This document shows, in pieces, positions 11,962-21,639 of a stretch of DNA of 64,000 nucleotides (position 1 is its first letter; each line of letters starts with the position of its first letter). The position numbers and the translations under genes are program-made. This DNA comes from Dromaius novaehollandiae (taxonomy: Eukaryota > Chordata > Aves > Casuariiformes > Dromaiidae). The DNA is taken from assembly GCF_036370855.1 (NCBI RefSeq), contig NC_088101.1:503501-567500 (forward strand), in the 5' to 3' direction. The notes beneath the pieces were generated by a model. That model did no database searches. It saw nothing but the letters and a program-made list of their open reading frames with translations, and was not told where the DNA came from.

Positions 11962-14900
11962 TTAAAAAACACTTGGCATATGCAAACAAGCATTTGCCTT
12001 TCAAGTCAGATAATCTCATGTGTAAAGGCACATTTGTTCATGGCTTTTCCGTATGTGACGGGGCCAACTTTTATACATGCCACAAGCGCAGATATTTAGC
12101 TAACCTTTGGATGCCGTTTGCTAGGATCATGTTCAATGGCTACACTAACTCCTCTTTGCTGTTTCCCCAAGACCCCTCTTTTTGTACAGCTGTGGCCGGG
12201 AATCGGAGATCTGGGAGCGTCCCCCACTAGTGGGTTTTGGCTTGCCTTCTGATCGGCTACTGAAGTTGTCTGAGCCAAAAAAATACCAGGCAGCTTACCT
12301 GCGGCAAAGGTGAGAAGCCAGAAAGCCTGTAGGGTGCTGTAGGTAAGCCCTTGGGGCTTGCAGCATCAGAGCAGCTCAGAAGTAGTAAGTACAGAAGCAG
12401 GGGATGGGTATAACAGAGGACAAAATGCAAAATACAGAGCAGGGGCTCTGCTGGGTGAAGGGCCTGGGATTCCTGTAGGATGAGCAAATTGTGCGCTGGG
12501 AACGACTGCGAAACAACACTGCTGGTCCCCTGCACTCATCTCTCTTTGTGCGGATGTGGGGCTCAAACACCCCCGCTGCAGCCTGGCATAACCGGCGGTG
12601 GTGCCGGCTACGCGTGGCTGTGCTGTGGCTCTGCTTCCAGACCCCGCCGGTCTCCTGAGTGGCCCCTGTCACCGGGCACGCTGAGCTGTGAAGCCTCCCC
12701 GCGCGTCCTGCAACTCGCCCGGCCCAAGGCGCTGCACGCTGCGTTCCTGCCGGCCAGGAAGGTGAGGCGATGCAGCGCAAGGGCCTGAGTTTTTACACCC
12801 CGCGTTCTGCCCCCTGAACGTGCCTGATTTGCACCACGGAGGGGAAAAGCCGACCAGGTCTCCCGAGGTTTGCAATACCAAGAGCAACTGCCTTTTTGGA
12901 GTGAGATGCTGCTGTTCTCGCAAAAGCTCCCTGGTGAGAGATAGAAAACAGACAGGCTGGAGCAGCCCGGGATAGCAGGCGAGCCAAGGGAGGGACCTGG
13001 GCTGCATCCCCTGATAAAGCAGTCTGGGAAAGTGGAGAGAGCCGGTGGGAACAGCCCATCTAGGGAGCACAGCCAGGTCCAGAGCTGGACAGCCACGCTC
13101 CAAGCTGTGTACACATGGGGGATGAGCCTGCAAGCAGTAGTTTTTTCTTTTTAAATAGTGGTTTACCAGAAGCCTAATTTAGAGAGGTATTTCTGAACTC
13201 GCTCCTTTTAGGCGGGTCATTGCTTCCGCAGCGGGGAAAGGGCTCGGGGCAACCTCAGATTACACTAATTTCCACGGCAAAGGCCAAGTTTTCTGGCTGC
13301 AGTCTCTGAGCTGAGAGATAAGGGAGGAGGTGCTGGAGTGGGCCTTGGCATCAGTAATGCTGTGAAAAAGAGGGTGAGGAGTGCCATGCTGGTGCAGCAA
13401 TCTCTTTTGCTGTAGGAATGCAGTTAACTGCACCAGCAGCCTTCCCCTGAAATCTGAGTGTTTCTCCTCAGCAAGGAAATTCTTGGATTCAGCCAGAAGG
13501 GAGGGTATGAAGAGTATTTCTCTACTGCGGAAGAAATCTTTCCCCGCACTTTTCCAGGCTCTCCTCTCCTGGCAGCGAGTGGGTGACAGCTGGGGAAACT
13601 AGTAGCATTGGCTGAGACACGCAGAGCCAATTAGGGCCCAAGTTACCCTGTAGTCAGGGTGAAATAAAAAAACGACGGGTCTTGGGAAAACAAGAATGCT
13701 CTCTCTTGTGTGCGTGTAAAGGAAGGATGCCTAGTGCTCATGCCTTAGGGGCGGGAGTGTCCCTTATGCCACCCTGGGATGCCATGGCCATGGGGTGACA
13801 GAGCCTTCTCGAGGAGCTGGCGCTGCCACAAAGGCGCATGTCCCTCCGTGGCCACCCTGCACCTGCGTAGGTGGAGACACAAGTTACGCGTGCCGCAGCC
13901 TTGGCCAGACCGTCCTCGCGGTTGCAGCGTCTCGCAGAGCCCCGGCTCAGGAAGCAGACCTGCTGCTATGACCGGGGATCCCCCGAATCTGCCATTTGGC
14001 CGGTAAGGTGGCACGGCCGGGGACTGCAGGGACACCGGGCAGCTGGAGGGCAGGGTGCCTGGCGGCTGGGCTGGAGGCGCGGAGCCCCGGGAGCTGCACA
14101 CAGCAGCCCTTGAGGCTGACACAGCTGCTCCCGGGCTGGAGACCGGGACTGGTCCTCCTGCTAGGGCCTGACCTGGCTCCCGGCAGGAGAAGGGCCGACC
14201 CGCGCCTGGTGTCTCAGGTCGGAGCACAGAGCCACAGGGCAGCACCTGCGAACGCGGGGATGGGGAGAGGTGGACGGGTGTCTGTTTGGGATGCCCAGGC
14301 TGGGGAGTGCTGGCGGAGAAGTTGGCCGAGGGTTATGAGGAAGCAGAGCCTGGAGGACGGGCTGTCGGACTGGCCACAGAGTGGTTTCCCCTTCCACAGC
14401 TCATCTGGTGCCAGGCACAGCCATAGCTGGGATCATGTCCCACCTGCGCGCAGCCAGCGGCTGCGGATCTGGTACACTGCGCTGCATGTTTGTCACCCCC
14501 GGATGCCAGGGGCACCCGTGAGGCCTCCCTCCCCATTCCTCCACAGGTCTCCAAGTCAGCTCAGCAGGCAGTCGCAAGTCCTCGGACCCTGGAGCTGGCT
14601 GGGGCAAAAAGGTTGCTTCCTGACTACGTGCCCCTGCGGGATGCTGCGTGGCCGGTGACGAAGGCGGCGATGTGTGCGGTGGCTACGCCAAGGCTCGTGG
14701 AACTGGCGCAGCCTCGCAAGAGGTGGGTGCTGCCTCCTTTCAACGGTGGGGGATGCTCAGCTCTCAGCCCATTTTGTGCAGGCCACGGCCCCTCACTGAG
14801 CTGGGTTTGGCCAGTGTAATTAAACCACTGCCCTTCTGCTGCCAAAGCACATGGCTTTTATACGGCTGGATGTGTCAATGCTACATGGATTGCTGTCTGA

Positions 14901-15440
14901 AAAGCATTTTTGAGGTGGAAGGAGACACCAGAAGAGAAGAACTAGGCGAGCCATTAGGAATGACTGGTTGAGGTCTATTAATTGCAATTTAAAAAGGTGG
15001 CTGGCTGATACGTGGCACAGTGTAGCACATGCATATTGCCCAGCGTGGGGCAGCTGACCTCACCCTGGGCCGCAGGAGATGCTGCACGGGATCCTTTGCA
15101 GAGGGCGAAGGCGCGCCTGACCGCAGCCGCCGGGACAGCATCAGCGAGAGGCAGGGTGGTCTTCTCTCCCCAGTGTCCTGGTGACAGCGGAGGAGGCAGG
15201 ACTGCTGCTGTCCTCCGCTGCCAGTACAAGGCAGGGCTGGGGCAGAGGTGTGGCAGCCAGCGGGTGGCTTCAAGAGCCGGCCCCACTGCGGTCCAACCTG
15301 CCCTGACCTGTCCTTGCTCCCCCAGGCTTCCTATGGACCTGACTCAGTTCAACCCCGAGGCGTTCACAGTGAAGGAGACTGCTAGGAAGGCGACTTGCTC
15401 CGCTCGACTCCAGGATCTGGCTCGCCCAGTTAAGCACTGA
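9171..15440 (+). CDS. SPMAP2L: SPMAP2L (THEGL), sperm microtubule-associated protein 2-like; 3' exons, 5' end not found
   Basis: Exons 10488-10613, 12641-12761, 13871-14002, 14547-14722 and 15326-15440 join in one frame (222 residues to the stop), and 9171-9248 very likely precedes them. The translation is a chain of about six degenerate THEG repeats with the core (S)PR-x3-LA-x-P-K/R: SPRTVALAKPK, SPRVLQLARPK, SSRLQRLAEPR, SPRTLELAGAK, TPRLVELAQPR and SARLQDLARP. The spacer DYVPLRDAAWPV is typical of the family. The testis-specific THEG/SPMAP2 proteins are associated with sperm tail microtubules (family knowledge). The position between ARL9 and HOPX identifies the THEGL paralogue rather than THEG itself. 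Mammalian THEGL is longer (from memory about 460 residues), so upstream exons are missing here. The 3' end converges on HOPX. Confidence 0.85.
10488..10613 (+). CDS. SPMAP2L: SPMAP2L exon with THEG repeat SPRTVALAKPK
   Basis: The acceptor is TTGCTAG at 10487 and the donor GTCAGTG at 10614; both phases are 2. It encodes RWGNQQIIWTLPRGAV and then the repeat core SPRTVALAKPKRNF. The WGNQ-x-IW lead-in is characteristic of the THEG family. Confidence 0.85.
11911..11961. repeat. (GT)n microsatellite in a SPMAP2L intron
   Basis: About 22 uninterrupted GT/TG units ending in CGCGC, a potential Z-DNA former. It lies between SPMAP2L exons 10488-10613 and 12641-12761. Confidence 0.97.
12641..12761 (+). 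CDS. SPMAP2L: SPMAP2L exon with THEG repeat SPRVLQLARPK
   Basis: The acceptor is CTGCTTCCAG at 12640 and the donor GTGAGGC at 12762. It enters in phase 2, completing an Arg codon, and leaves in phase 0. It encodes SPEWPLSPGTL followed by the repeat core SPRVLQLARPK. Confidence 0.85.
13871..14002 (+). CDS. SPMAP2L: SPMAP2L exon with THEG repeat SSRLQRLAEPR
   Basis: The acceptor is CACCTGCGTAG at 13870 and the donor GTAAGGT at 14003, phase 0 to 0 (44 codons). It encodes VTRAAALARPSSRLQRLAEP and ends in AIWP, the usual break before the next repeat (IWP-V). Confidence 0.8.
14547..14722 (+). CDS. SPMAP2L: SPMAP2L exon with two THEG repeats
   Basis: The acceptor is CTCCACAG at 14546 and the donor GTGGGTG at 14723 (phase 0 in, 2 out). 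It carries two successive repeats, SPRTLELAGAK and TPRLVELAQPR, linked by DYVPLRDAAWPVTKAA. The first core has lost the LAxP proline (LAGAK). A GT at the internal AAWP-V boundary resembles a donor, but reading on gives a better family match. Confidence 0.85.
15326..15440 (+). CDS. SPMAP2L: SPMAP2L terminal exon
   Basis: The acceptor is CTCCCCCAG at 15325, entering in phase 2 and completing an Arg codon. It encodes FNPEAFTVKETARKATCSAR and the last repeat SARLQDLARP, and stops at TGA 15438-15440. This matches the C-terminal layout of THEG-family proteins. Confidence 0.87.
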
Positions 15441-15572
15441 ACTCCTGCAGCAATGTGTCCCACTCCGGACGGCTGAGATCAGCCTGTGGGCTGGGCTGTG
15501 GCTAGGAAGGCTCCCGGAGGGCAGCACCCCGCAGGAACGCCTTCCCTTTTACTGGGCTTATCCGGAGAGTTT

Positions 15573-15578
15573 AATAAA
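15573..15578 (+). terminator. SPMAP2L: SPMAP2L poly(A) signal AATAAA
   Basis: AATAAA lies 133 nt after the SPMAP2L stop in the context GTTTAATAAAATAG, followed by T- and TG-containing DNA. This gives a short 3' UTR, common for post-meiotic transcripts. Confidence 0.75.
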
Positions 15579-15934
15579 ATAGTCCTTCCTTAAGAGCAAA
15601 ACAGTCAGCAGAGGAAAAGAGTGGAGTTTGGCCTGATGTAGGAAGCCTCTCTCCTGGGGAGCGGTTATGTTTTCTGCTTGTTGTTTCGTTTTAATAGTCA
15701 AAGAAGTAATGAAACAAAGTCAACAGGGCACAGGAGGTTGATGCAACACAACTCCTGGCCTTGGGTTTCAAAATATTTGCTAAAGTTTCGAGATTTTTTT
15801 ATTAGTGACACGCAGAGTTTTGTGCTTGCGACAGAACTAGAGACACACAAGGCTGCAAAATTAAGATCCAGGGCTGGACTTGACAAGGTGCAAAGGTTTA
15901 GTTAAGAGCTTGGAAATGGGGTGTGTGTGTGTGG

Positions 15935-15970
<36 letters not shown>

Positions 15971-16998
15971 ATGTGTGGTGGTTGGGGGGCGGGGAAGAGC
16001 ATGGAGTCAGCGTGGCTTTTGGGCCCCATTTTATTGAAGGCGCAGGGAATGGGCAGCCCCAGTGTTCTGCTTTGCATACCTCTTTGATATCAATTTTGCA
16101 GGCTGGTTGAGCCCGCATGGTTCAAATACGCAGTTGTGTGATGTGGGGCAGAAGAGCTGAGCTTTGCATTGGAGTTTTTGGCGTCCAACCCCAAAAAAGC
16201 AGAGTTCCCCTCAGCACGAGGGAGGCAGCATGTTGCAAAGACTAAGAAGGAAACGGGTGTTGGTGCCAGACTCTGCAAAACAAACTGAGCTCCATTCAGG
16301 TCTGAGGGTAAGTCAGTTTGGCAGCCGATTGCTGGGGGGCAGTGCAGGCTGCGTGTGCCTCCAGCGTGGGACATGGCATAGGGGAGATGATTTTCATGTT
16401 TCCTAGGAGTTTGGTGTGTTTTGCACTGCCAACTCAACCAATATGGAACAAAATTGTTGGAACTCGTTCCAATATGGAACAAAAGGCATAAATGAAAGTA
16501 CCACTGAAGGAGAAGAACAAGCAAAAATGAGGATTCTCCCAAGCATGTGGCAGTTTTGGTGCCAATCAATGTATCTTAGTCTTTCCTGTGTTAAGCCGAT
16601 TCTTCAGCTCAGGGAATAGAGGCAGCTGACCACAAACCAGGAGAGGATTAATCAGCAGATCCACTAATTGCTCCGCTAAGCCACTAAGCAGAGGATTTTT
16701 TTTTGAACAAGGTGAGGTCAGTGGGTGATTGTGGCAGTTTCTTTTTTTTGCCTATGCACTGGCCTGTACAAGGAAGGGGGGGGTTGGACTTTGCACAAGA
16801 GCCCCAGCTTGGCCACATCGCCATGGCTTGTCCGTGGCCAGGAAGAGGCCAGGATGGCTCCCTGCCCGCATCGTTGTGGTGTCCACCGAGGCCACCTCGG
16901 AGAAGCGCTGCCCTTCCAGAGGTGTTTGTCTCCTGCTGCTGGGACATGCAGCGTAGGCAAGGACACGACACAGCTCCTCTCAGCCAGAAAACTTTGCG
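15579..16998. other. Intergenic gap between convergent SPMAP2L and HOPX
   Basis: No gene is seen. It holds the GT microsatellite at 15921 and a 16-bp direct duplication (CCAATATGGAACAAAA at about 16437 and 16470). A second TTTATT (AATAAA on the minus strand) near 16030 could serve as a distal HOPX poly(A) signal. Confidence 0.5.
15921..15977. repeat. (GT)n microsatellite between the SPMAP2L and HOPX 3' ends
   Basis: Two GT runs are separated by a GGGG interruption. The tract sits in the roughly 1.4-kb gap between the two convergent poly(A) signals and is likely length-variable. Confidence 0.97.
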
Positions 16999-16999
16999 T

Positions 17000-17005
17000 T
17001 TTATT
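17000..17005 (-). terminator. HOPX: HOPX poly(A) signal (AATAAA on the minus strand)
   Basis: TTTATT on the plus strand reads AATAAA in the HOPX direction, about 600 nt beyond the stop codon. It is the first canonical hexamer met downstream of HOPX. Confidence 0.65.
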
Positions 17006-17601
17006 AATGCACCAGAAAAAAAAAAAGACCAGTTCTTTCCCTTTGGTGACATTTAATAGAGATGTGAGAGGTACATTCAAGGGGTCTTGGCTCAGTCTGG
17101 TTACGATGTAGGCACTCAGTTTGCCATATCTTAGAGCTATCATTTGCATCTGGAACTAACCAAGATAACACTAATGTCACTTCTGGTTTTCCAGGTGGCC
17201 TCTGCTCTGGATGTTCAAGCTAGCCCACATACTTCGTATCTAGGGATCATAAGGAAAAGAAAACCTTCGTTTTTTTTTTTTTTTCCCCCCACTCCTATAT
17301 TTGGACCTTTCATGGTAGCTTTTCTGCGAGGCCAGGACATGGGCATGAGCTGCCTGGACCTGTGCAACCACTGTTAATGATGTGAATTGCTTGACAGGTT
17401 ATGCTGCTATCGAAAGCTGTATTCATACATGTATCTATATATACTTTTTTCTCTTTTTCCTGGTTATGTACACTTTAAATAAAAATTATGTTAAATAGCA
17501 GGGTATCTGTTTGTATCGCAAAACCTATTGCGACAGGGGAAACCCACTCCGAAGAGTTTTGCCATCATTTGCAGCAGGTATGGGGACAGGAGTAGCAGCC
17601 T

Positions 17602-17679
17602 CTAGTCCCTGACAGACCCACTCTCCGAGGGCAGCCCTTCAGACTTCCTCCACTCCGCCAGGCGCTGCTTGAACCATTT
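17602..17679 (-). CDS. HOPX: HOPX last coding exon
   Basis: Encodes residues 49-73, starting KWFKQRLAEW, and stops at TAG (17604-17602 on the minus strand). The acceptor is CCTCCTCCAG, preceded by an unbroken T run of about 22 (plus-strand A run at 17691-17712), a very strong polypyrimidine tract. It is too short to appear as a stand-alone ORF. Confidence 0.95.
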   Translation of the reverse strand, partial: KWFKQRLAEWRKSEGLPSESGSVRD

Positions 17680-19901
17680 CTGGAGGAGGAAAAAAAAAAA
17701 AAAAAAAAAAAACCAAAAAAACAGGAACTAAGTGCACTGGGCTGAACAGACCTGCCGAATCACCTTGCTAAGGAGCAAATGGAGCCAGCATGGGGGGCTG
17801 GTGGGGGAAGCATGTGATGCTGCTGTCTTTCAGCAAGTTGCTGCGTTGCGCAGGGTCAGTGCAGGCAGCGGGACAGCAACTCCTGCCTGGCCGGTCTTGT
17901 GGCCCATATGGGCACGTCTTCCAAACCCTTTTCTCTTGCTCGGTCCAGACCTTGACAGGTCAGGCAGGTCCTTGTTTTAATGATGTGCATCCAGATTTTT
18001 CTTATAAACAGAGTAAGGGGTTGGCTAAGTAGCTGCTGGATGGCATCTGTTTAAATGCCTGGAGCAGTGAAACCAAAAATGATGGGATCTGAAAGTGGAC
18101 CTGCTTCAGAAAGGATGAGAGGCAAAACACAGTGACTCTTGGTAGATGTAAGGACAAATAGCTTTAAAAAAAGGGGTTGGAAATGAGCTAGTCTTCAGGC
18201 AATATACATGGCTGTGTTATTCTCTGTGTAACTTGGAATTGCTAAGCCAACCTCCAGATCTGCTGATGCTGGTTCAATACAGCCACAATTCGAAATGGAG
18301 GGGGGGAAAAAAAAATGCAGCTTGGATAAAGCCACATTACCTCTTTAAGAACAGAGGTAAAATTCGTTTGTGCCAGAAGCACAGCTCAGCCTTTTGTGTG
18401 AGAATATGCCTGTGGTTTGCTTTGTTGCTGTTCATTTTGTTGCTATATTTGCTCGCAGCTATTTTTGAAGCTATTGTGGTATCTAATGGTACAAACACGA
18501 TGTCCTCCGCAAGCGGCTCTCTTGCGCTAGCACTGCCTTGGACCGCGTCCAGTCAGACGATTGCCTGGTTGACCTGCTGTTTCACTTCCTGTCCTAAACC
18601 ACTGTGTCCTGTTGCCTTGCTCTACCTCTTTGCGTTGCATTTTTACTGGTAGTAAAACAGCTGCTATATATAGCTGATAAAGCTCTCCAGCTGTCAGGAG
18701 TGGAGATTCTCCATGTTACATGCAGTGCAGGCACTTTGCAGCTAAGCGCCCAGCTCTCGATCCCTTCCTTAACATGACCTTCATCTCCAGATCTCTAGGG
18801 GCATTCTGGATTCAGTGAAAGACATGGCTGTCAGTGACGATACCTCCAGAAGCGTCCTGGGCCTACCTGACCTGTGTTTAGTCCTCACTTCAAGAAAAAA
18901 AGGTCCAGTGCTATTTCTAAGGAGGAAACACCAGCACTAGCACTCTTCCCCGGGACAGGCTAGCTGCTGCTTGGCACTCACCCCTCTGGCTTTGCTCAGT
19001 GGCAGCCAGGCTTGGGAGCTCTTTGCAAAACACTTTTCTTCTGGGCTGGATTTCTTTTCTTTTTGTGGATTGGCTTTTTTATACATACCAACCCTGCTAT
19101 GAGTCGAGGAGTGTAAAAAACATCTGTATCACAGCCAGGGCTGCGCTGCAATCTGAAGTGGGGGGTGGGAAGGAGCCGCTTTGCTTTGAAGCCCACAAGC
19201 ACCTGCAAGTAGCCAGCTGGACCGCATGGGCTTGGTAGAAGTCCCAGACAGAGGCAGTGTGATGGGACACTTGGGAGATGCTACATCTGCCAGAGAGGGG
19301 TTGGAAGGAATGGACAGCACGCACGGTTGTGTATCCGGGGCCCCACAGCCAGCCAGCGCCTGATGGCATGTGCCCTTGCTCTCACTGAGTCTGAGCTTGG
19401 GATGGAGCTTGGGGGCAGTGGGACTGCAGGGATCCCAGTGGGACCCAGGTCCAGGGTGCCAGAGGCTGGGGCGGGGGGGGGGACGACAGAGGGGCAGTGG
19501 CTCCAGGGCATGCAATTGCAGAGGGGAAGGCTTCAAGGATGTAGGGGGCAGGAGCACGTGGGGGACAGGGAGGTCTGTGGGAGCGCAGTACGGTGCCGGG
19601 TGTGCAGCATGGGACCGGAGGGGTGCAGGGGGTGTGCAGAGACAGGGAGGCATGGTGGGTGCAGTGCGGGGTGCAGGGGCGTACCACGAGGGATGCAAGT
19701 AGGGAGCATGTGGGGCACGGAGGGGTGCAGGGCTGGGGGTAAGGCGTGTGCACTCACCAGGGTCTGCTCCTCGGAAAGCCCCGTTTCGGCCACGATGAGG
19801 CACAGCGTGGTGGGGTCGGGGTGCTTGTTCACCTTGCAGAAGTGGTACTCCAGGATCTCCAGCTGCTCCTCGGTGGGTGTCACCGGCTGCTCCGTGGCCA
19901 T
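17602..19901 (-). CDS. HOPX: HOPX, homeodomain-only protein (73 aa, two coding exons)
   Basis: Minus-strand exons 19901-19758 and 17679-17602 join in phase 0 to give 73 residues, exactly the usual HOPX length. Residues 1-10 form a short N-terminal arm, and the rest is an atypical homeodomain: TEEQLEILEYHF (helix 1), DPTTLCLIVAETGLSEEQTL (helix 2 and turn) and KWFKQRLAEWRKSEGLP (helix 3). The recognition helix reads WFKQRL instead of the WFQNRR of DNA-binding homeodomains, in line with HOPX not binding DNA and acting as a cofactor (for example towards SRF and HDACs). It ends in SGSVRD. The start was chosen at the ATG giving MATEQP; upstream in-frame codons exist in the ORF but lie in UTR. It is convergent with SPMAP2L, as in mammals. 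Confidence 0.96.
17691..17712. repeat. Poly(A)/poly(T) tract at the HOPX exon-3 acceptor
   Basis: A run of 22 A on the plus strand, which is T on the HOPX sense strand, ends 11 nt before the exon. It serves as the polypyrimidine tract and is prone to length change. Confidence 0.9.
18664..18693. promoter_or_regulatory. HOPX: Candidate muscle/heart enhancer core in the HOPX coding intron (MEF2, GATA, E-box)
   Basis: Within 30 bp there is a perfect palindromic MEF2 consensus CTATATATAG (18664-18673), a GATA site TGATAA (18675-18680) and a CAGCTG E-box (18688-18693). This combination is typical of cardiac and muscle enhancers, and HOPX is expressed in developing heart. It is a motif-based call without conservation data. 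Confidence 0.4.
19440..19740. repeat. G-rich degenerate minisatellite in the HOPX coding intron
   Basis: The plus strand repeats imperfect units around GGGGTGCAGGG and GTGGGGCA, right up to the HOPX exon donor at 19757. The long GGGGGGGG run at about 19476 and many G3-G4 runs give G-quadruplex potential on the HOPX template strand. Confidence 0.6.
19758..19901 (-). CDS. HOPX: HOPX first coding exon
   Basis: Encodes residues 1-48. The exon itself runs 19933-19758, with the minus-strand acceptor CCCCGCAG ending at 19934 and the donor GTGAGTG starting at 19757. The 32 nt before the ATG are UTR. Confidence 0.95.
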
Positions 19902-20153
19902 CTCCTCCCGGGGAAGGGCTATGGGGCCGGGTGCTGCGGGGAGAGGGGCCAGGGTTACTGCCCGCACCCAGAGCGCCCGGCGGGGACCATCCCCGTCCCT
20001 GCCGGCTCCCTGCTGCTGTGGCAGAGCACAGCCCCCATCCCAAAGGCACGCTGAGGGGCACTGCTGGGAGCCCCAGCCCTCGCTGGCCCCCCTGCCTCAG
20101 CATCCCCGCCGCAGCAGCCACAAGCCCGGCAGCGCCCCACGGAGCTGTCTCAC

Positions 20154-20187
20154 CATCCTCGGCCGGCAGTAAAACACAGCCTGTCCT
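20154..20187 (-). other. HOPX: HOPX non-coding first exon (5' UTR)
   Basis: Downstream of the TATA box on the minus strand, the sequence ends GAGGATG at 20154 before the donor GTGAGAC. Splicing to the acceptor at 19933 puts an ATG at the junction that reads M-H-P-A-P and then TAG: a five-codon upstream ORF before the real HOPX start. The start site near 20185 is inferred from the TATA spacing. Confidence 0.55.
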
Positions 20188-20204
20188 CAGCTCAGCAGCC
20201 CCGT

Positions 20205-20300
20205 CGCTTTATTTATAGCCAGCATGACTCCCGCAGGGACGATTCCTGTTTACAGCCGTATTTAGGCCTGGGCGTCCCTTGGGGGTGATGTCACAGCAAT
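20205..20300 (-). promoter_or_regulatory. HOPX: HOPX TATA promoter with CArG-like, FOX-like and CRE-like sites
   Basis: Read on the minus strand, TATAAATA lies at 20217-20210, about 30 nt before the expected start. Upstream are a forkhead-type GTAAACA (20253-20247), a one-mismatch CArG box in CCTAAATACGG (20266-20256) and a one-mismatch CRE, TGACATCA (20293-20286). A CArG-like site is notable because HOPX is a known SRF partner. The sites are seen; their function is inferred. Confidence 0.55.
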
Positions 20301-21639
20301 GGGCACATTGGGGTGGGGGGGGATTTCTTAATTAATTAAAAACATTATTTATTCTCTGGGGCAGGGGAGAGGGTCTGGCATACAGCCTGATGAAATCAGT
20401 GTGTGTGTTTTTTTCTTTTTTTTTCCTCAGCCACCAGCTGAGTTTGTGTAGGCGCCTTGCAAGCCAAAGGATGCAGGATCCGCTGGGAACATGGGCTTGA
20501 ACCTGGCAGTCAACTCAGCTCCCCTCCTGATCAACATCTTGGTCTTCTCCTCAGCAGCACGAGATGCCAGCAAGGCTGGCGGCGAGCAGGCGGGCTGCTT
20601 TGTTTTTACCGATATTTGGCATTATCATGCATCAGGAAATACAGCTGGTCGTGTTCTTGCGCATCGCCGGCCGGTGTCCTTGGAGGACAGTGCCCTGCAC
20701 AAGCCAGCGCCCGAGTGCTTGCCACCTTCGGCTCTAATCAGCACCGGGTGCTCCTCGCCGTGGCAGAAGCCAGGCACCCGCGGTCTCCTCCAGAGCCCTG
20801 TCTGTCCCTCCTGTGCTTTGCCCAGATCTCTGGCAGATTTGACACAAAAGCACACGTGAAACAAGTCACGGCTTGGGTAATTCCCACATCTTCCTTCCGC
20901 AGGGCTCTGAGTTTTGTTCCCGCCTGGCAGAGGGTTGAGCCAGCTCATTTCGCTGACTGAAACATGAAGCCGTTGCCCTCAGAAGATGCGCAGAAGTCCC
21001 TTGCTGGGTTCAGACGTTGAACTGCCTCGATGTTTCCGAAACCAAAGTGGGGTGGGGTAGCGGCAGGGGAGGAGCTGGATTAAAAAATGTGGCCTTTCTC
21101 GATCTGCTCTCCTGCTTTCCGAGTAACCTGGCCCGTCTCTGCCGGGAGTGCCGGCTGGTGTTGCTGGCGTTGCCGGGAGCCCTTGGCCCACGCGTGGAAG
21201 CCCTCCGGGACACCCGCTCCCTTCATCATCTGCAATCCCGTCCCGGCTCCGTGTCGCAGCCCAGCTTTCCCTTCCCTTCAGCCCCTGTGTCCTGAACCCT
21301 GCCGTCCCCAGGATGTGACCCACGTGCCTCCGTTGTGCTGTACCCCCTATTGCAGAGCTTTAAACCCGACCGCCCTCCTGGGAAAGGGATTTACTCACCT
21401 TAAGACCACTCTGTACCCTGGGACGTGCTGACTGCCTCAGGGCTCTCGCTTGCTAGCAGCGCCGCTGGGAAGGGGCTCAGCTCCAAAAACTGCTCCTCAA
21501 CCTACGGAGAGCCAGCTCTCCTGCTCCCAACGGGCCGGAGAGACTCTCTCCTTTGAGCTTCACCCCAAAAACCAATGCCCCACTGAGCCTGGTCTGCAGC
21601 AGGCTACTTTGAGTAACAAACGGATCCTTTGGCCGTTGA

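Noticed and set aside
16437-16486. Two CCAATATGG motifs as SRF CArG boxes near HOPX
   Set aside because: There are only five A/T bases between CC and GG, so the CArG consensus is not met. They belong to a 16-bp duplication.
17475-17485. AATAAA as a poly(A) signal near HOPX
   Set aside because: It is on the plus strand, inside the HOPX 3' UTR antisense, too far from SPMAP2L. HOPX needs TTTATT on the plus strand.
19129-20121. 330-codon minus-strand open frame around HOPX
   Set aside because: It reads through the HOPX intron in another frame over G-rich repeats. The real gene is the spliced 73-aa HOPX.
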